Assembly: GCA_021498125.1 (NCBI GenBank)
Contig: JAIZWL010000006.1
Location: forward strand, 1 to 64,000
Origin: Candidatus Thorarchaeota archaeon
GTDB lineage: Archaea; Asgardarchaeota; Thorarchaeia; Thorarchaeales; Thorarchaeaceae
Direction: 5' to 3'
Length of the DNA: 64,000 nt
Position numbers and translations under genes: made by a program. The notes beneath the pieces are model-generated. The model did no database searches and was not told where the DNA came from. It saw only the letters and a program-made list of their open reading frames with translations. Each line of letters begins with the position of its first letter. Position 1 is the first letter of the stretch. Shown here in pieces: positions 33,998 through 41,958 of the stretch.

Positions 33998-35359
33998 TTG
34001 GTCGAAACTATTGCAATCATAGGTTGTGGTGCTGCTGGAGCTACTGCTGCTATGCAGGCCCGCAAATTCAACAGGAAGGTACAGATCACCATCTTTAACG
34101 AGGAACCCTATTCTCAGTATTCCCGGTGCGGGCTCCCATACACGATTTCTGGTAAGGTTGCCGCTTTTGACGACCTGATTCTGACACCACCCGAGAACTG
34201 GGCTGGCCTAAAAGTGGATGCTAAGTTTAGCACCCGTGTGACTGAGATTGATCATGGGTCTCGTGAGCTGAAGTACGTCGGAGAAGACGGAGAGGGCACG
34301 CTCAAGTACGATGCTCTCATCTTTGCTACTGGTGCCAGAAATGCGGACCCACCTATTGAGGGTCTTGACAAGGAACGTGTCTATGGTCTGCGGACTATAG
34401 ATGATGCAAAGGCCTTGGTGAAGGAGGCCGACCAAGCTAAGAATATGGTCATTATTGGTGGCGGACTTATTGGGATGGAGGCCGCAGAGGCATTCCACGA
34501 ACGCGGTGTACATGTGACCGTCGTCGAGTTCTTACCTAACGTTCTTCTCGCAATGGTCGATCCCGACATGGCACGAATCATTGAGGAACACGTGACCGCA
34601 CAAGGCGTCACACTTCTGACCAACACTGCGGCAGAGGCGATTCTTGGTGAGAACAGTCCCACTGCAGTTCGTGTCAAAAATCGTGAGTCTGGTGAAGTTC
34701 AAGAAATCCCTGCTGATGCTGTAATTGTCGCAACTGGTGTTAGAGCTGTAGTCGATCTTGCAAAGAGCATTGGTGTCGAGATTGGTCCCGCTCATGGTAT
34801 CAAGGTCAATGACAAGATGGAGACCAACGTTGAGGGCGTTTATGCCTGTGGTGATTGCTGCGAGCATGTGGAGTTCGTCACACGTAAACCGATGGTCGGA
34901 GGTCTCGGGACAGTTGCAGTTCGTCAGGGTCGAGTTGCTGGGATCAACGCTGCTGGCGGCGATGTGGTCTTCCCCGGGATCGTTGGTGCCAAGGTAACAA
35001 ACCTGTTTGGTCTTGAGATCGCAAGTACCGGGTTCACAGAAAATCTTGCACAGCGGTTTGAGGTCCCTGTTGTCAAAGGTTCCGTCAAAGGTCTCACCAA
35101 GCCCCCATACTATCAAGGTGGAAAAGACATCAAGGTCAAGACGTTCTATGAAAAGGGAACAGGGCGGTTGGTTGGTGGCCAGATCGTCGGGGTCGAGGAT
35201 GCGGCCATGCGGATCAACGTCATCACGCTTGGCATTCAGACCAAGATCAATGCAGCAGAACTCTTTGATTTCGAGAACTGCTATGCTCCCGCCGTGTGTG
35301 ATACTTGGGATCCTATTGTGACATCAGCAGAGGCTGCGCGTAGACGGCTTAAGATGTGA
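33998..35359 (+). CDS. CoA-disulfide reductase/NADH oxidase-type flavoprotein
   Basis: A 453-residue pyridine nucleotide-disulfide oxidoreductase. FAD-binding G-C-G-A-A-G at residues 9-14, the single redox cysteine in S-R-C-G-L-P-Y, NAD(P)H-binding G-G-G-L-I-G-M-E in the middle, and Y-A-C-G-D-C before the dimer domain place it with CoA-disulfide reductases, NADH oxidases and polysulfide reductases. It could reduce CoA disulfide or polysulfide, or consume oxygen; sequence alone cannot decide. TTG 33998 is preceded by AGGTGA at a good distance. It is transcribed away from tldD. Confidence 0.85.
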   Translation: MVETIAIIGCGAAGATAAMQARKFNRKVQITIFNEEPYSQYSRCGLPYTISGKVAAFDDLILTPPENWAGLKVDAKFSTRVTEIDHGSRELKYVGEDGEGTLKYDALIFATGARNADPPIEGLDKERVYGLRTIDDAKALVKEADQAKNMVIIGGGLIGMEAAEAFHERGVHVTVVEFLPNVLLAMVDPDMARIIEEHVTAQGVTLLTNTAAEAILGENSPTAVRVKNRESGEVQEIPADAVIVATGVRAVVDLAKSIGVEIGPAHGIKVNDKMETNVEGVYACGDCCEHVEFVTRKPMVGGLGTVAVRQGRVAGINAAGGDVVFPGIVGAKVTNLFGLEIASTGFTENLAQRFEVPVVKGSVKGLTKPPYYQGGKDIKVKTFYEKGTGRLVGGQIVGVEDAAMRINVITLGIQTKINAAELFDFENCYAPAVCDTWDPIVTSAEAARRRLKM

Positions 35360-35466
35360 GCCGCTACCACGGCCTTTGTCTTGTTGACGTAGGTTGAAGC
35401 CATACTCAAAATCGCTTACAGCATTAGAGATAACGCCTAGCACATTGGTACTGGAGGTGACATTGG

Positions 35467-35910
35467 ATTTCCTTCGCAAAGTTCGTGAAGTATCTGCGTG
35501 AACGAGATGAACGATCAAAAGAAGAGTTCCCTCGCTTTATCGAGGAGTTACGCACAGGTAAGTGGGGGCCGACCTCTGCAATTCTGTTTGGTTCCCGTGC
35601 TCGTGGTGAGGCCTCGTTCATGAGTGATTTCGATGTCTTATTGATCACTCCCTCCGATATTGATGCGAAAGCTTTGAGAATGTGGGCACGAGAATTCCGC
35701 GTCGATCTATTTGTCGTCCCTGAGAATTTAGCCACCGAGTTGATATCTGGTCTTCACACAGTATTGCTTGATGCATTGACACAGGGCCGTGTTCTCTATG
35801 ATGATCGAGAGATAATCCCCCTGCTACGAGAGACATGCCAGAGTGTGATCGAGGCTCGAAATCTTCAGCGTACTCTCCAAGGTTGGGTACTTCGCTCCGC
35901 TTTTTTGTGA
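35467..35910 (+). CDS. MNT-type minimal nucleotidyltransferase, start uncertain
   Basis: A nucleotidyltransferase of about 141-147 residues with G-S-R-A-R-G-E and the metal-binding S-D-F-D-V, then V-D-L-F-V-V for the third acid. Such proteins often pair with a HEPN partner as toxin-antitoxin modules, but no HEPN gene adjoins. A strong GGAGGTGA at 35453-35460 is six bases before an in-frame ATT (35467) and 24 before the first GTG (35485), so a rare ATT start is possible; otherwise use 35485. The other in-range start, TTG 35463, is out of frame and stops after 12 codons. Confidence 0.75.
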   Translation: MSFAKFVKYLRERDERSKEEFPRFIEELRTGKWGPTSAILFGSRARGEASFMSDFDVLLITPSDIDAKALRMWAREFRVDLFVVPENLATELISGLHTVLLDALTQGRVLYDDREIIPLLRETCQSVIEARNLQRTLQGWVLRSAFL

Positions 35911-35922
35911 AATGCTGTTAGC

Positions 35923-36408
35923 CTATCCGACAAGCATCTCAATATTATTCAATGGAAAGATGAATGAGTTGAACTGGCTCGCAGCTGTAGTGATGATGTC
36001 CACTGAGTCTACTGTTCCCTCGGTGTTCCCATGAAGATAGGCTGCCTTTGCGATCTCTTCAGCGGTCTCCCAACTCGGGACCATCCCGATTTCCGGTCCC
36101 AGTGTGGAGACTGCTACTCTCCGATCCCCTTCTCTATCTGCTTCCTGAAGGAATTTGGTGACCGCCTTGAATATCAGAGTACGCCTTTTTTCGTCATGGA
36201 TAGTGATTCGTGTCCAGTACTCAACTCGTTTTGCTGAACTGTCTTCTTTTGCAGTCAGTCCCATATGCCCATTGGTACCAGTCGGTGATAACGAGACCCC
36301 AAGAGGGATATTGTCTGCCTTTAGAGCAGCGTCCATCTCGGAGTCATCATAGGGCCCGAGTCTGAGCGTGATCGTCAATCGGCCAAAGACCCATGTCCGC
36401 GGTTCCAT
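35923..36408 (-). CDS. Macro-domain-like protein lacking the ADP-ribose motif
   Basis: A 161-residue protein that I would not recognise alone. Its C-terminal half aligns without gaps, by eye, to the macro-domain gene just upstream: V-A-V-S-T-L-G-P-E-I-G-M-V-P-S against I-A-F-P-A-I-G-A-G-V-G-G-L-T-S, followed in both by helices and a strand of similar length. The N-terminal half has no V-N-A-A-N motif. It is probably a diverged macro-domain paralog that no longer binds ADP-ribose in the usual way, or a partner of its neighbour. Its first base is the last base of the upstream gene. Confidence 0.55.
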   Translation of the reverse strand: MEPRTWVFGRLTITLRLGPYDDSEMDAALKADNIPLGVSLSPTGTNGHMGLTAKEDSSAKRVEYWTRITIHDEKRRTLIFKAVTKFLQEADREGDRRVAVSTLGPEIGMVPSWETAEEIAKAAYLHGNTEGTVDSVDIITTAASQFNSFIFPLNNIEMLVG

Positions 36409-36956
36409 CAGCGATCACCACGGACCTCGTGAAGGGCCCTCTCAAATGCATTCGTGCCCTGTGCGTCATACCCCACCAATACTATTCTCTCTACCGACCC
36501 GGGATTTTCTGCAAATTTCGTTACACCATTGATGATCGCACGGGCCGCCTCTTCACTTGTGAGACCACCCACTCCTGCCCCAATTGCTGGAAATGCTATC
36601 TCTCGGATCCCTCGCTCAGCAGCCAATCGCATGGCATGTTCTACAGAGGACTGGACGTTTTCTAAGGTGGCCCTTCCCCCCGGCGGCATCCCTGCGCAAT
36701 GGATGACATACCTTGCCCGTAATCTGCCACCACTGGTGATCACGGCCTCTCCCGGCCTGATGGGTCCTTGGGCCATTGCCTCCTTCTCGATCTCCGGGCC
36801 GCCCCTGCTCTTGATTGCTCCTGCTACTCCCGAGCCCATCCAGAGGTCCGAGTTTGCAGCATTCACTATTGCCTCTGTATCCAACTCGGAGATGTCACCG
36901 CTCTCGACCTGTATCGTGATCCTCCCGATCTGCAACTCCATTGCATTCACATCCAT
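36408..36956 (-). CDS. Macro domain protein (ADP-ribose binding or hydrolysis)
   Basis: A 182-residue single macro domain with G-D-I-S-E-L, A-I-V-N-A-A-N-S, W-M-G-S-G-V-A-G-A-I and F-P-A-I-G-A-G-V-G-G, the loops that hold ADP-ribose. Members remove ADP-ribose from proteins or nucleic acids or hydrolyse O-acetyl-ADP-ribose. A Nudix hydrolase gene starts 80 bases away on the other strand, which supports ADP-ribose metabolism. The overlap with the next gene suggests one transcript. Confidence 0.88.
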   Translation of the reverse strand: MDVNAMELQIGRITIQVESGDISELDTEAIVNAANSDLWMGSGVAGAIKSRGGPEIEKEAMAQGPIRPGEAVITSGGRLRARYVIHCAGMPPGGRATLENVQSSVEHAMRLAAERGIREIAFPAIGAGVGGLTSEEAARAIINGVTKFAENPGSVERIVLVGYDAQGTNAFERALHEVRGDR

Positions 36957-37037
36957 GGTAGGGATAGTCGCTTATTCGTAAAAGTCTGTTGTCAACATTC
37001 TGTCATAAATCCTAAAAGGACCGGGGCGAGACCTCTC

Positions 37038-37628
37038 TTGGCGAGGTCACTGAACGACATTGATAATCACGAGATTGCTGCATTGATTGAGAGGTATGGC
37101 CGTCCGCGACGACTACATTTCTCAGCTGACTTTCTTGACTTCGAATGTGAGTTGGTCAAGCGTAGTGCTGCAAAGGGTCGACATCATGATATCACCTGTT
37201 TTATCCGTGTCGGGGACAAGTTCGCAGTGATCCAGAAGCATGACTATGCGGGCACTGTCATCTTCCGTGCACCCTCTGGTGGTGCTAATCCCGGAGAACC
37301 GCTTGACGTTGCGGCCCGACGCGAGATGCGGGAAGAGACTGGTCTGGATGTTGAACTGCGACGGTTCGTTCTTGATGTGACCTTGGATGTGCGGTGTGCG
37401 GACGGCGTGATACCGTGGAGGTCTCTTGTCTTTCTCGCGGATGCTACCAGTAGCGATCTTCACATCATCGATACGCACGAGATCCATGCTGTTCGTCTTA
37501 TGTCCCGTGAGGAACTTCTTGGTGATGTCGAAGAGGCCATGCTCAGATCGGGATGGGGTGGCTTTGCGTACCGTGCATTCCTCAGCAGATCCTTTTTCGA
37601 GACGATGGATCAATTAGGTCTCCACTGA
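37038..37628 (+). CDS. Nudix hydrolase
   Basis: A 196-residue protein with a complete Nudix box: G, five residues, E, seven residues, then REMREETGL. An extra N-terminal region of about 50 residues precedes the domain. The open frame extends far upstream through the macro gene but has no sensible start there; TTG 37038 lies about 30 bases after a TATA-like CATAAATCC near 37002, so a short leader is likely. Given the macro gene facing away from it, ADP-ribose or a related dinucleotide is a reasonable substrate guess. Confidence 0.8.
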   Translation: MARSLNDIDNHEIAALIERYGRPRRLHFSADFLDFECELVKRSAAKGRHHDITCFIRVGDKFAVIQKHDYAGTVIFRAPSGGANPGEPLDVAARREMREETGLDVELRRFVLDVTLDVRCADGVIPWRSLVFLADATSSDLHIIDTHEIHAVRLMSREELLGDVEEAMLRSGWGGFAYRAFLSRSFFETMDQLGLH

Positions 37629-37685
37629 ACCAAGTGTGAGTGAAAAAGTAAAACGAGAAATGAAATGAAAAGAAAAATAATAGAA

Positions 37686-37702
37686 GGCTGTACTTAGCAG
37701 CC
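37686..37702 (-). terminator. Hairpin after the TFB gene
   Basis: GGCTG with CAGCC around a seven-base loop, just past the stop at 37718 on the minus strand, followed by TTCTATTATTTTTCTTTT. The short stem but long T-rich run fits an archaeal terminator. Confidence 0.5.
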
Positions 37703-37717
37703 CCCTATCTCTTTAGA

Positions 37718-38692
37718 CTATACAGGCATCATAGTGATGCCAAGTTTCTGTACCAGTTCCTTGTACCGGTTCCGCACGGTCACTTCTGTGACTCCAGCCG
37801 CCATCGCAATGTCTCGCTGAGTGACCCTATGGTCTGTGAGAATCGATGCGATGTAGATCGCTGCTGCTGCAAGGCCACGAGGATCGCGTCCCGTCACGAG
37901 GCTTCTGTTCTCCTTTGCCTTGGTGAGGATCTCTAAGACTTTCTTCTGCACCTCACCAGGAAGATGGAGTTGGGCAATGAAGCGTGGAACATAGTTCGCA
38001 GGGTCTGAGATCGGCATCCGGAGCTTGAGCTTCTCGACCAGTAACCTGTAGTGCTGACCGATCTTCTTCTTGCTCACTCGTGAGTGGCGTGAGATCTCTT
38101 CAAGTGAACGTGGTGCATTTCTCAGTCTGCATGCTGCGTAGATTGCAGCCCCGACCATGGCGTCGATGGACCGGCTTCTGGCAAGTCTTCGGACAATGAG
38201 CTTTCTGTACAACAGAGCGGCAAGTTCCTTGATGCTCTTTGACAGTCCAAGCTGTGATGCCAGTCTATCAAGTTCTGACATGGCCTGTGCAAGATTTCTG
38301 TCAACTGAGCTGTGCACCCGTGTCCGAATCTGCCACTTTCTCATGCGGTAGATTTCTGAGCGTCTATGTGCAGAGAACTTTTTACCCTGACTGTCATGGT
38401 CTCGCCAATCGATCATTGTTGAGAGACCTTTGTCGTGGATAGAATAGTTCGTTGGTGCGCCAGTTCTTGAGCGTGCATCTCTCTCATCACTTGTGAAGGC
38501 TCTCCATTCGGGGCCAGTGTCGATTCTGTGCTCGCTGATGACCAGCCCACAAGTCGCGCAGATTCTCTCCCCTTTTTGTAGATCCTGGACTATTTCGTGT
38601 CCTCCACATTCTGGGCATGTAAACTCGTATTCTTTTCTAGACTTCTCGTGATGTTTCCTTGGTCGTTCGCTTCGTGATGCCAATACTTTCAC
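37718..38692 (-). CDS. tfb: Transcription initiation factor B (TFB/TFIIB)
   Basis: A 324-residue archaeal TFIIB homologue. A zinc ribbon (C26, C29, C45, C48) leads into the B-finger/linker with G-P-E-W-R-A-F and two cyclin-like repeats (about 125-215 and 220-315), each about 90 residues and ending in helix-turn-helix segments such as V-S-K-K-K-I-G and V-T-E-V-T-V-R-N. TFB bridges TBP-bound promoters and RNA polymerase. The N-terminal 20 residues are basic and not conserved. The start is GTG 38692, or TTG three codons later, which has a better spaced AGGTGA. It is monocistronic, with an AT-rich palindrome upstream. Confidence 0.95.
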   Translation of the reverse strand: MKVLASRSERPRKHHEKSRKEYEFTCPECGGHEIVQDLQKGERICATCGLVISEHRIDTGPEWRAFTSDERDARSRTGAPTNYSIHDKGLSTMIDWRDHDSQGKKFSAHRRSEIYRMRKWQIRTRVHSSVDRNLAQAMSELDRLASQLGLSKSIKELAALLYRKLIVRRLARSRSIDAMVGAAIYAACRLRNAPRSLEEISRHSRVSKKKIGQHYRLLVEKLKLRMPISDPANYVPRFIAQLHLPGEVQKKVLEILTKAKENRSLVTGRDPRGLAAAAIYIASILTDHRVTQRDIAMAAGVTEVTVRNRYKELVQKLGITMMPV

Positions 38693-38803
38693 CTTCCGTT
38701 CGTGCAGGCGGTATGCGGTACACTGTCTTCACTAGTATGCAGCTGTGGTGGCAGCAAAAACTCTGTCTTCAAATGGCATTGACACCTGCTTATCCGCTAC
38801 ATT

Positions 38804-38829
38804 TATATAGTGTACAGAATTACTATATA
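38804..38829. promoter_or_regulatory. TATA-containing palindrome upstream of TFB
   Basis: An exact inverted repeat, TATATAGT-N10-ACTATATA, about 110 bases before the TFB start. Both arms look like TATA boxes, one on each strand, so this may be a pair of divergent promoters or an operator. No gene that I trust starts rightward from it. The rest of 38693-39070 holds only a weak 61-codon frame (38849-39034) that I do not accept. Confidence 0.4.
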
Positions 38830-39070
38830 AAGGTTTCGGTATGAATGAATGATTTCCACATATAACTATTCATTTTCCCCCATCTATAGTATTGCCAAAT
38901 TTGGATTTAAATCTATTGCTGTCAATAAAAATATGTCAGGCGCTACTTTTCCGGCAACAAAACGCATGAAGATTGGTCAAGATAATGAGGTCATGTTTAG
39001 ATCATTGTCGGATGAACGCAGATCTAATGGATAGTCTTACTGCTTCATATACAGAATATTGGACGTTCAG

Positions 39071-39300
39071 CTACTGGTGGTGTTGGTCTGTTGTCAAAGA
39101 TCCGCGTGGGGCAAGCGGAGCCTGCGGGATCCAGATGTGATATACAGTACCTTGGGTCCAATCATCTTGAACTCGATTTGTGACGGACAATTTCCCCCCT
39201 GCAAGTGTGATGATATCTCGGGCGACATGTAGGTCCACATCGCCGAATCGGTGGCGGAGGTCAAACAACGTGCATTTTTTTCGGCGGGAATGATGCTTAC
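39071..39300 (-). pseudogene. Remnant of a histidine-kinase ATPase domain
   Basis: The minus strand from 39268 down encodes the end of a HATPase_c domain: L-F-D-L-R-H-R-F-G, H-V-A-R-D-I-I-T-L-A-G-G-K, and R-V-Q-D-D-W-T-Q-G-T-V-Y. That matches the usual last third of archaeal kinases (box with L-x-L-x-x-V, G-G, then T-x-G-A-x-F). Just upstream, I-I-P-A-E-K-N-A-R continues the alignment in a different frame, so at least one frameshift is present, and stops occur before that. Bases 39301-39473 may hold more of the remnant but are not readable. No full kinase exists here. Confidence 0.6.
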
Positions 39301-39473
39301 AATGACTACCAGTCCTCAGAGTGCCTGTAGTGGTTGTAACCTCCGAGTTGAAGGTGAATCGGACTCAGTTTGCATAACACCTTCGCCGTTCGTGCTGTTA
39401 GCCATGCTGTTTGTTAATCAACATATGGAAATAAAATCTCCGTGCCCCAAAATTATTCTCGAGATCAAGGTCG

Positions 39474-39944
39474 CTATGCTGACTTTTTGTGTGCTCTAGC
39501 AGATCCTATTGTCTTCAGAAATGCGTTCAACAATTTTCGTCCTTGGTCATTGTTAGCCAGATACTCTGTGAATGCCTCGATCCTGTCAAAGGTCTCCTGA
39601 TGGATCAAATGCTCGATCTCACAGGCATCACTCTCAGCTATCTGCTCGTCAACTCCTAGAAGAACAAAGAGGTCCTGCAGGACATCATAAGTACGCATCA
39701 GCCGCTTGGCAATGCGTTGTCCTCGTCTGGTCAGATTTACCGCTCTGTACTTTTCATAGCCGACCATCTCCATCTCTGCAAGTCTCTGGAGGGCGGCTGT
39801 GACGCTTGGTGCTCGTACACCGAGCCTCTCTGCAATATCGGTCACTGAGGCCGCACCGTTCTCTCTCTCGATCTCATAGATGGTCTTAATATACATCTCA
39901 AGAGCGTCAGTGAGTCCGTCCTCAGCCTCTCGTCTTCCTGACAT
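39474..39944 (-). CDS. DtxR/MntR-family metal-dependent repressor
   Basis: A 156-residue DtxR-family protein with an N-terminal winged helix (S-V-T-D-I-A-E-R-L-G-V-R-A-P-S-V-T) and a dimer/metal domain with E-x-C-E-I-E-H and H-x-E-T-F. There is no SH3-like third domain. I chose ATG 39944 because it starts at the conserved region; it lies 23 bases inside the FeoC-like gene. It is the last gene of a ferrous-iron operon whose promoter has two DtxR-type palindromes, so it probably represses its own operon when iron is sufficient (inference). Confidence 0.87.
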   Translation of the reverse strand: MSGRREAEDGLTDALEMYIKTIYEIERENGAASVTDIAERLGVRAPSVTAALQRLAEMEMVGYEKYRAVNLTRRGQRIAKRLMRTYDVLQDLFVLLGVDEQIAESDACEIEHLIHQETFDRIEAFTEYLANNDQGRKLLNAFLKTIGSARAHKKSA

Positions 39945-40197
39945 GCTGAACACCCCGTTTGGTAATCTTGAATGTCCTACCTTCTCTCTGGTTGCGTGTA
40001 CAGGCCGCGTACATAGGACATGATTTGCACGTGGATCCAATGTCACAAGAAGTTGCGACCTCCTCGATAAGGCCACGGCGTACTAGTAAGACAAGAATGT
40101 CCCCCAAGGTCTCGGGCTGGACGCCAACCTCCTGTGCCAGATCACGAGTGGTTATGATCCTGTCTTCCATCATCGTCTTGAGGATCGTGCCAATCAT
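39922..40197 (-). CDS. FeoC-like winged-helix protein with a cysteine cluster
   Basis: A 91-residue protein with an N-terminal winged helix (residues 1-45) and four cysteines in the order C-x6-C-x2-C-x5-C, a pattern of Fe-S-binding FeoC. FeoC modulates FeoB and may sense iron or oxygen through the cluster. It starts at ATG 40197, overlapping the preceding stop by one base, and overlaps the DtxR-like gene by 23 bases. The position in the operon supports the name; sequence similarity alone is modest. Confidence 0.7.
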   Translation of the reverse strand: MIGTILKTMMEDRIITTRDLAQEVGVQPETLGDILVLLVRRGLIEEVATSCDIGSTCKSCPMYAACTRNQREGRTFKITKRGVQHVRKTRG

Positions 40198-40649
40198 TAC
40201 TTTGCCTCCTCCGGCTCATTTGCCAATTTTCTAGATAACCATACAACCACCACTATTGGCATAGTCACGAGATAGACGACAAGCGACCACGTCAGGCCCT
40301 CTGTGATCGACCAGCTCGCCCAGTCCTCAAGGCGCAATGCCCATCCGAGAAGGTTGGATGAGATCACAATGACCCTGAGCAGAAATACTACTGTTGCAAG
40401 AATCAGTCCTACAATGATGAATGCGAAGGCCTCGGGTTCTTTATGGCGTGTCTGGAGTAACCCTTCACAGAACACTGCTCCAATAACAATGATTAGGAAA
40501 CTATCCATTAGGTCTGGATTGAATAGGCTGACCGAGAAGCCTCCCAAAGATACGAGTAACTCCACCAATCCCACTATGAGATATATGGGGCATAATATGA
40601 ATGACAGAACTCTCCACAGGTCTTGATCTTGTTGCAGCCAATCAGCCAA
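40197..40649 (-). CDS. Four-helix membrane protein of the iron operon
   Basis: A 150-residue protein with four predicted helices (about 15-38, 46-62, 72-95, 118-140) and a short polar tail. I do not recognise the family. TTG 40649 overlaps the end of the FeoB membrane subunit by eight bases, and the next gene begins on its stop. Being fixed in the operon suggests that it works with the FeoB permease, for example as an accessory subunit, but nothing in the sequence shows the role. Confidence 0.65.
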   Translation of the reverse strand: MADWLQQDQDLWRVLSFILCPIYLIVGLVELLVSLGGFSVSLFNPDLMDSFLIIVIGAVFCEGLLQTRHKEPEAFAFIIVGLILATVVFLLRVIVISSNLLGWALRLEDWASWSITEGLTWSLVVYLVTMPIVVVVWLSRKLANEPEEAK

Positions 40650-41958
40650 TGAACAGGCCTCCTATCAGATACACAAGTGTGGCAATAAAGTATGCAAGGA
40701 GCATCTGGTACGTCACTGAGAATGCTGTCCATTTCCACGAGCCAGTTTCCTTCTTCACAGCACCAATCGTTCCCACACACGGCACATAGAGCAATACAAA
40801 GATCATGAGTGCGAACGCCGAAATAGGGGTCATGGTTCCCAGAAGTGCTGCATGAAGACCACTGGTCCCTTGCACTGCAAAGATGATCGATAGCGATTGA
40901 ATGACAGCCTCTTTTGCAAGGATGCCAAAGATGAGGCCCACCACGATCTGCCAACTGAATCCCATGTGTGCAAAGATTGGCTCCGAGAGTTTTCCGAGGA
41001 ATCCCACATATGACTGCTCGATGGGCACACCGTAGCCTGCGGGCCCAAAGGATGAGGCGACCCATATGACCAGGCTACCGATGAAGAGGTATGTTCCTGC
41101 CTGTTTTAGAAACATGACTCCGCGTTCCCACATGTGGCGGAACGATCCGTGAACGGTGGGAAGCTGATAGAGTGGTAATTCCATGACCAGTGGTGATGAT
41201 TCTCCTTTGAAGAGGAACTTCTTGAAGAGGGTGGCCATGATGATTGCCATGACGATTCCGAAGATGTAGAGGAAGAAGATGATCGTGCCTGCATATGCTG
41301 GGAAGAAGATTCCTGCAAGAAGCACATAGACCGGGAGTCTTGCGGAACATGAGATGAGTGGTGCTACAAGGATGGTGGTCAGTCTGTTTGCCTCGCCATC
41401 AACGGTCCGTGAGGCGCTGACAGCAGCCACACTGCATCCAAATCCAAGGAGTAGGGGTATGAATGATCTCCCATGAAGTCCGATTTTGACCATCCAACGG
41501 TCCATGACGAAGGCTGCTCTGGCAAGATACCCTGTGTCCTCAAGGACTGAGATTGCCAAGTACAGAAAGAAGATCGGAGGGACAAACGTGAGAATGAATC
41601 CGACTCCTCCCAGAACGCCGTCCGTGATCAATGAGGCCAGCCATGGGATGGGGATTTGTGATGTGAATCCGCCAAGCCAATCAAAGAGGAGTTCGATAAG
41701 TGACATGAAGACTCGTGAGGCCTCAAAAGTGAACGTGAACATTGCCCACATGACCACTAAGAAGACGGGGATCCCCAGATACTTGTGGAGAAAGACGCGA
41801 TCCAGCATGTCGCTGATGGTCCACTTTTCTTTGCCTGCCTTGTAGGCATCGGAGAGAATGTCACCAATGATCTTGTATCTCTCATCCGCTAACACTATTT
41901 GAGGATCTGCCATGTCTTCCTCACTGAATTCTAGAAAGGGCTCTTGGTCGTCACTCAT
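40642..41958 (-). CDS. feoB: FeoB membrane (permease) domain as a separate protein
   Basis: A 438-residue protein corresponding to the C-terminal part of FeoB: a short R-Y-K-I-I linker, then about 8-9 helices with two Gate-type halves. P-L-L-L-G-F-G-C and S-C-S-A-R-L-P-V-Y-V-L-L-A-G are FeoB core motifs. The usual GFGCNVPA reads GFGCSVAA, changing two residues next to a proposed pore cysteine. It starts at ATG 41958 overlapping the stop of the G-domain gene (ATGA), so the single FeoB chain of most organisms is split here. Ferrous iron import is the expected role. Confidence 0.9.
   Translation of the reverse strand: MSDDQEPFLEFSEEDMADPQIVLADERYKIIGDILSDAYKAGKEKWTISDMLDRVFLHKYLGIPVFLVVMWAMFTFTFEASRVFMSLIELLFDWLGGFTSQIPIPWLASLITDGVLGGVGFILTFVPPIFFLYLAISVLEDTGYLARAAFVMDRWMVKIGLHGRSFIPLLLGFGCSVAAVSASRTVDGEANRLTTILVAPLISCSARLPVYVLLAGIFFPAYAGTIIFFLYIFGIVMAIIMATLFKKFLFKGESSPLVMELPLYQLPTVHGSFRHMWERGVMFLKQAGTYLFIGSLVIWVASSFGPAGYGVPIEQSYVGFLGKLSEPIFAHMGFSWQIVVGLIFGILAKEAVIQSLSIIFAVQGTSGLHAALLGTMTPISAFALMIFVLLYVPCVGTIGAVKKETGSWKWTAFSVTYQMLLAYFIATLVYLIGGLFIG

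Noticed and set aside
38849-39034. 61-codon plus-strand frame downstream of the TATA palindrome
   Set aside because: There is no ribosome site, no recognisable motif and no partner gene; its composition looks like ordinary intergenic sequence.
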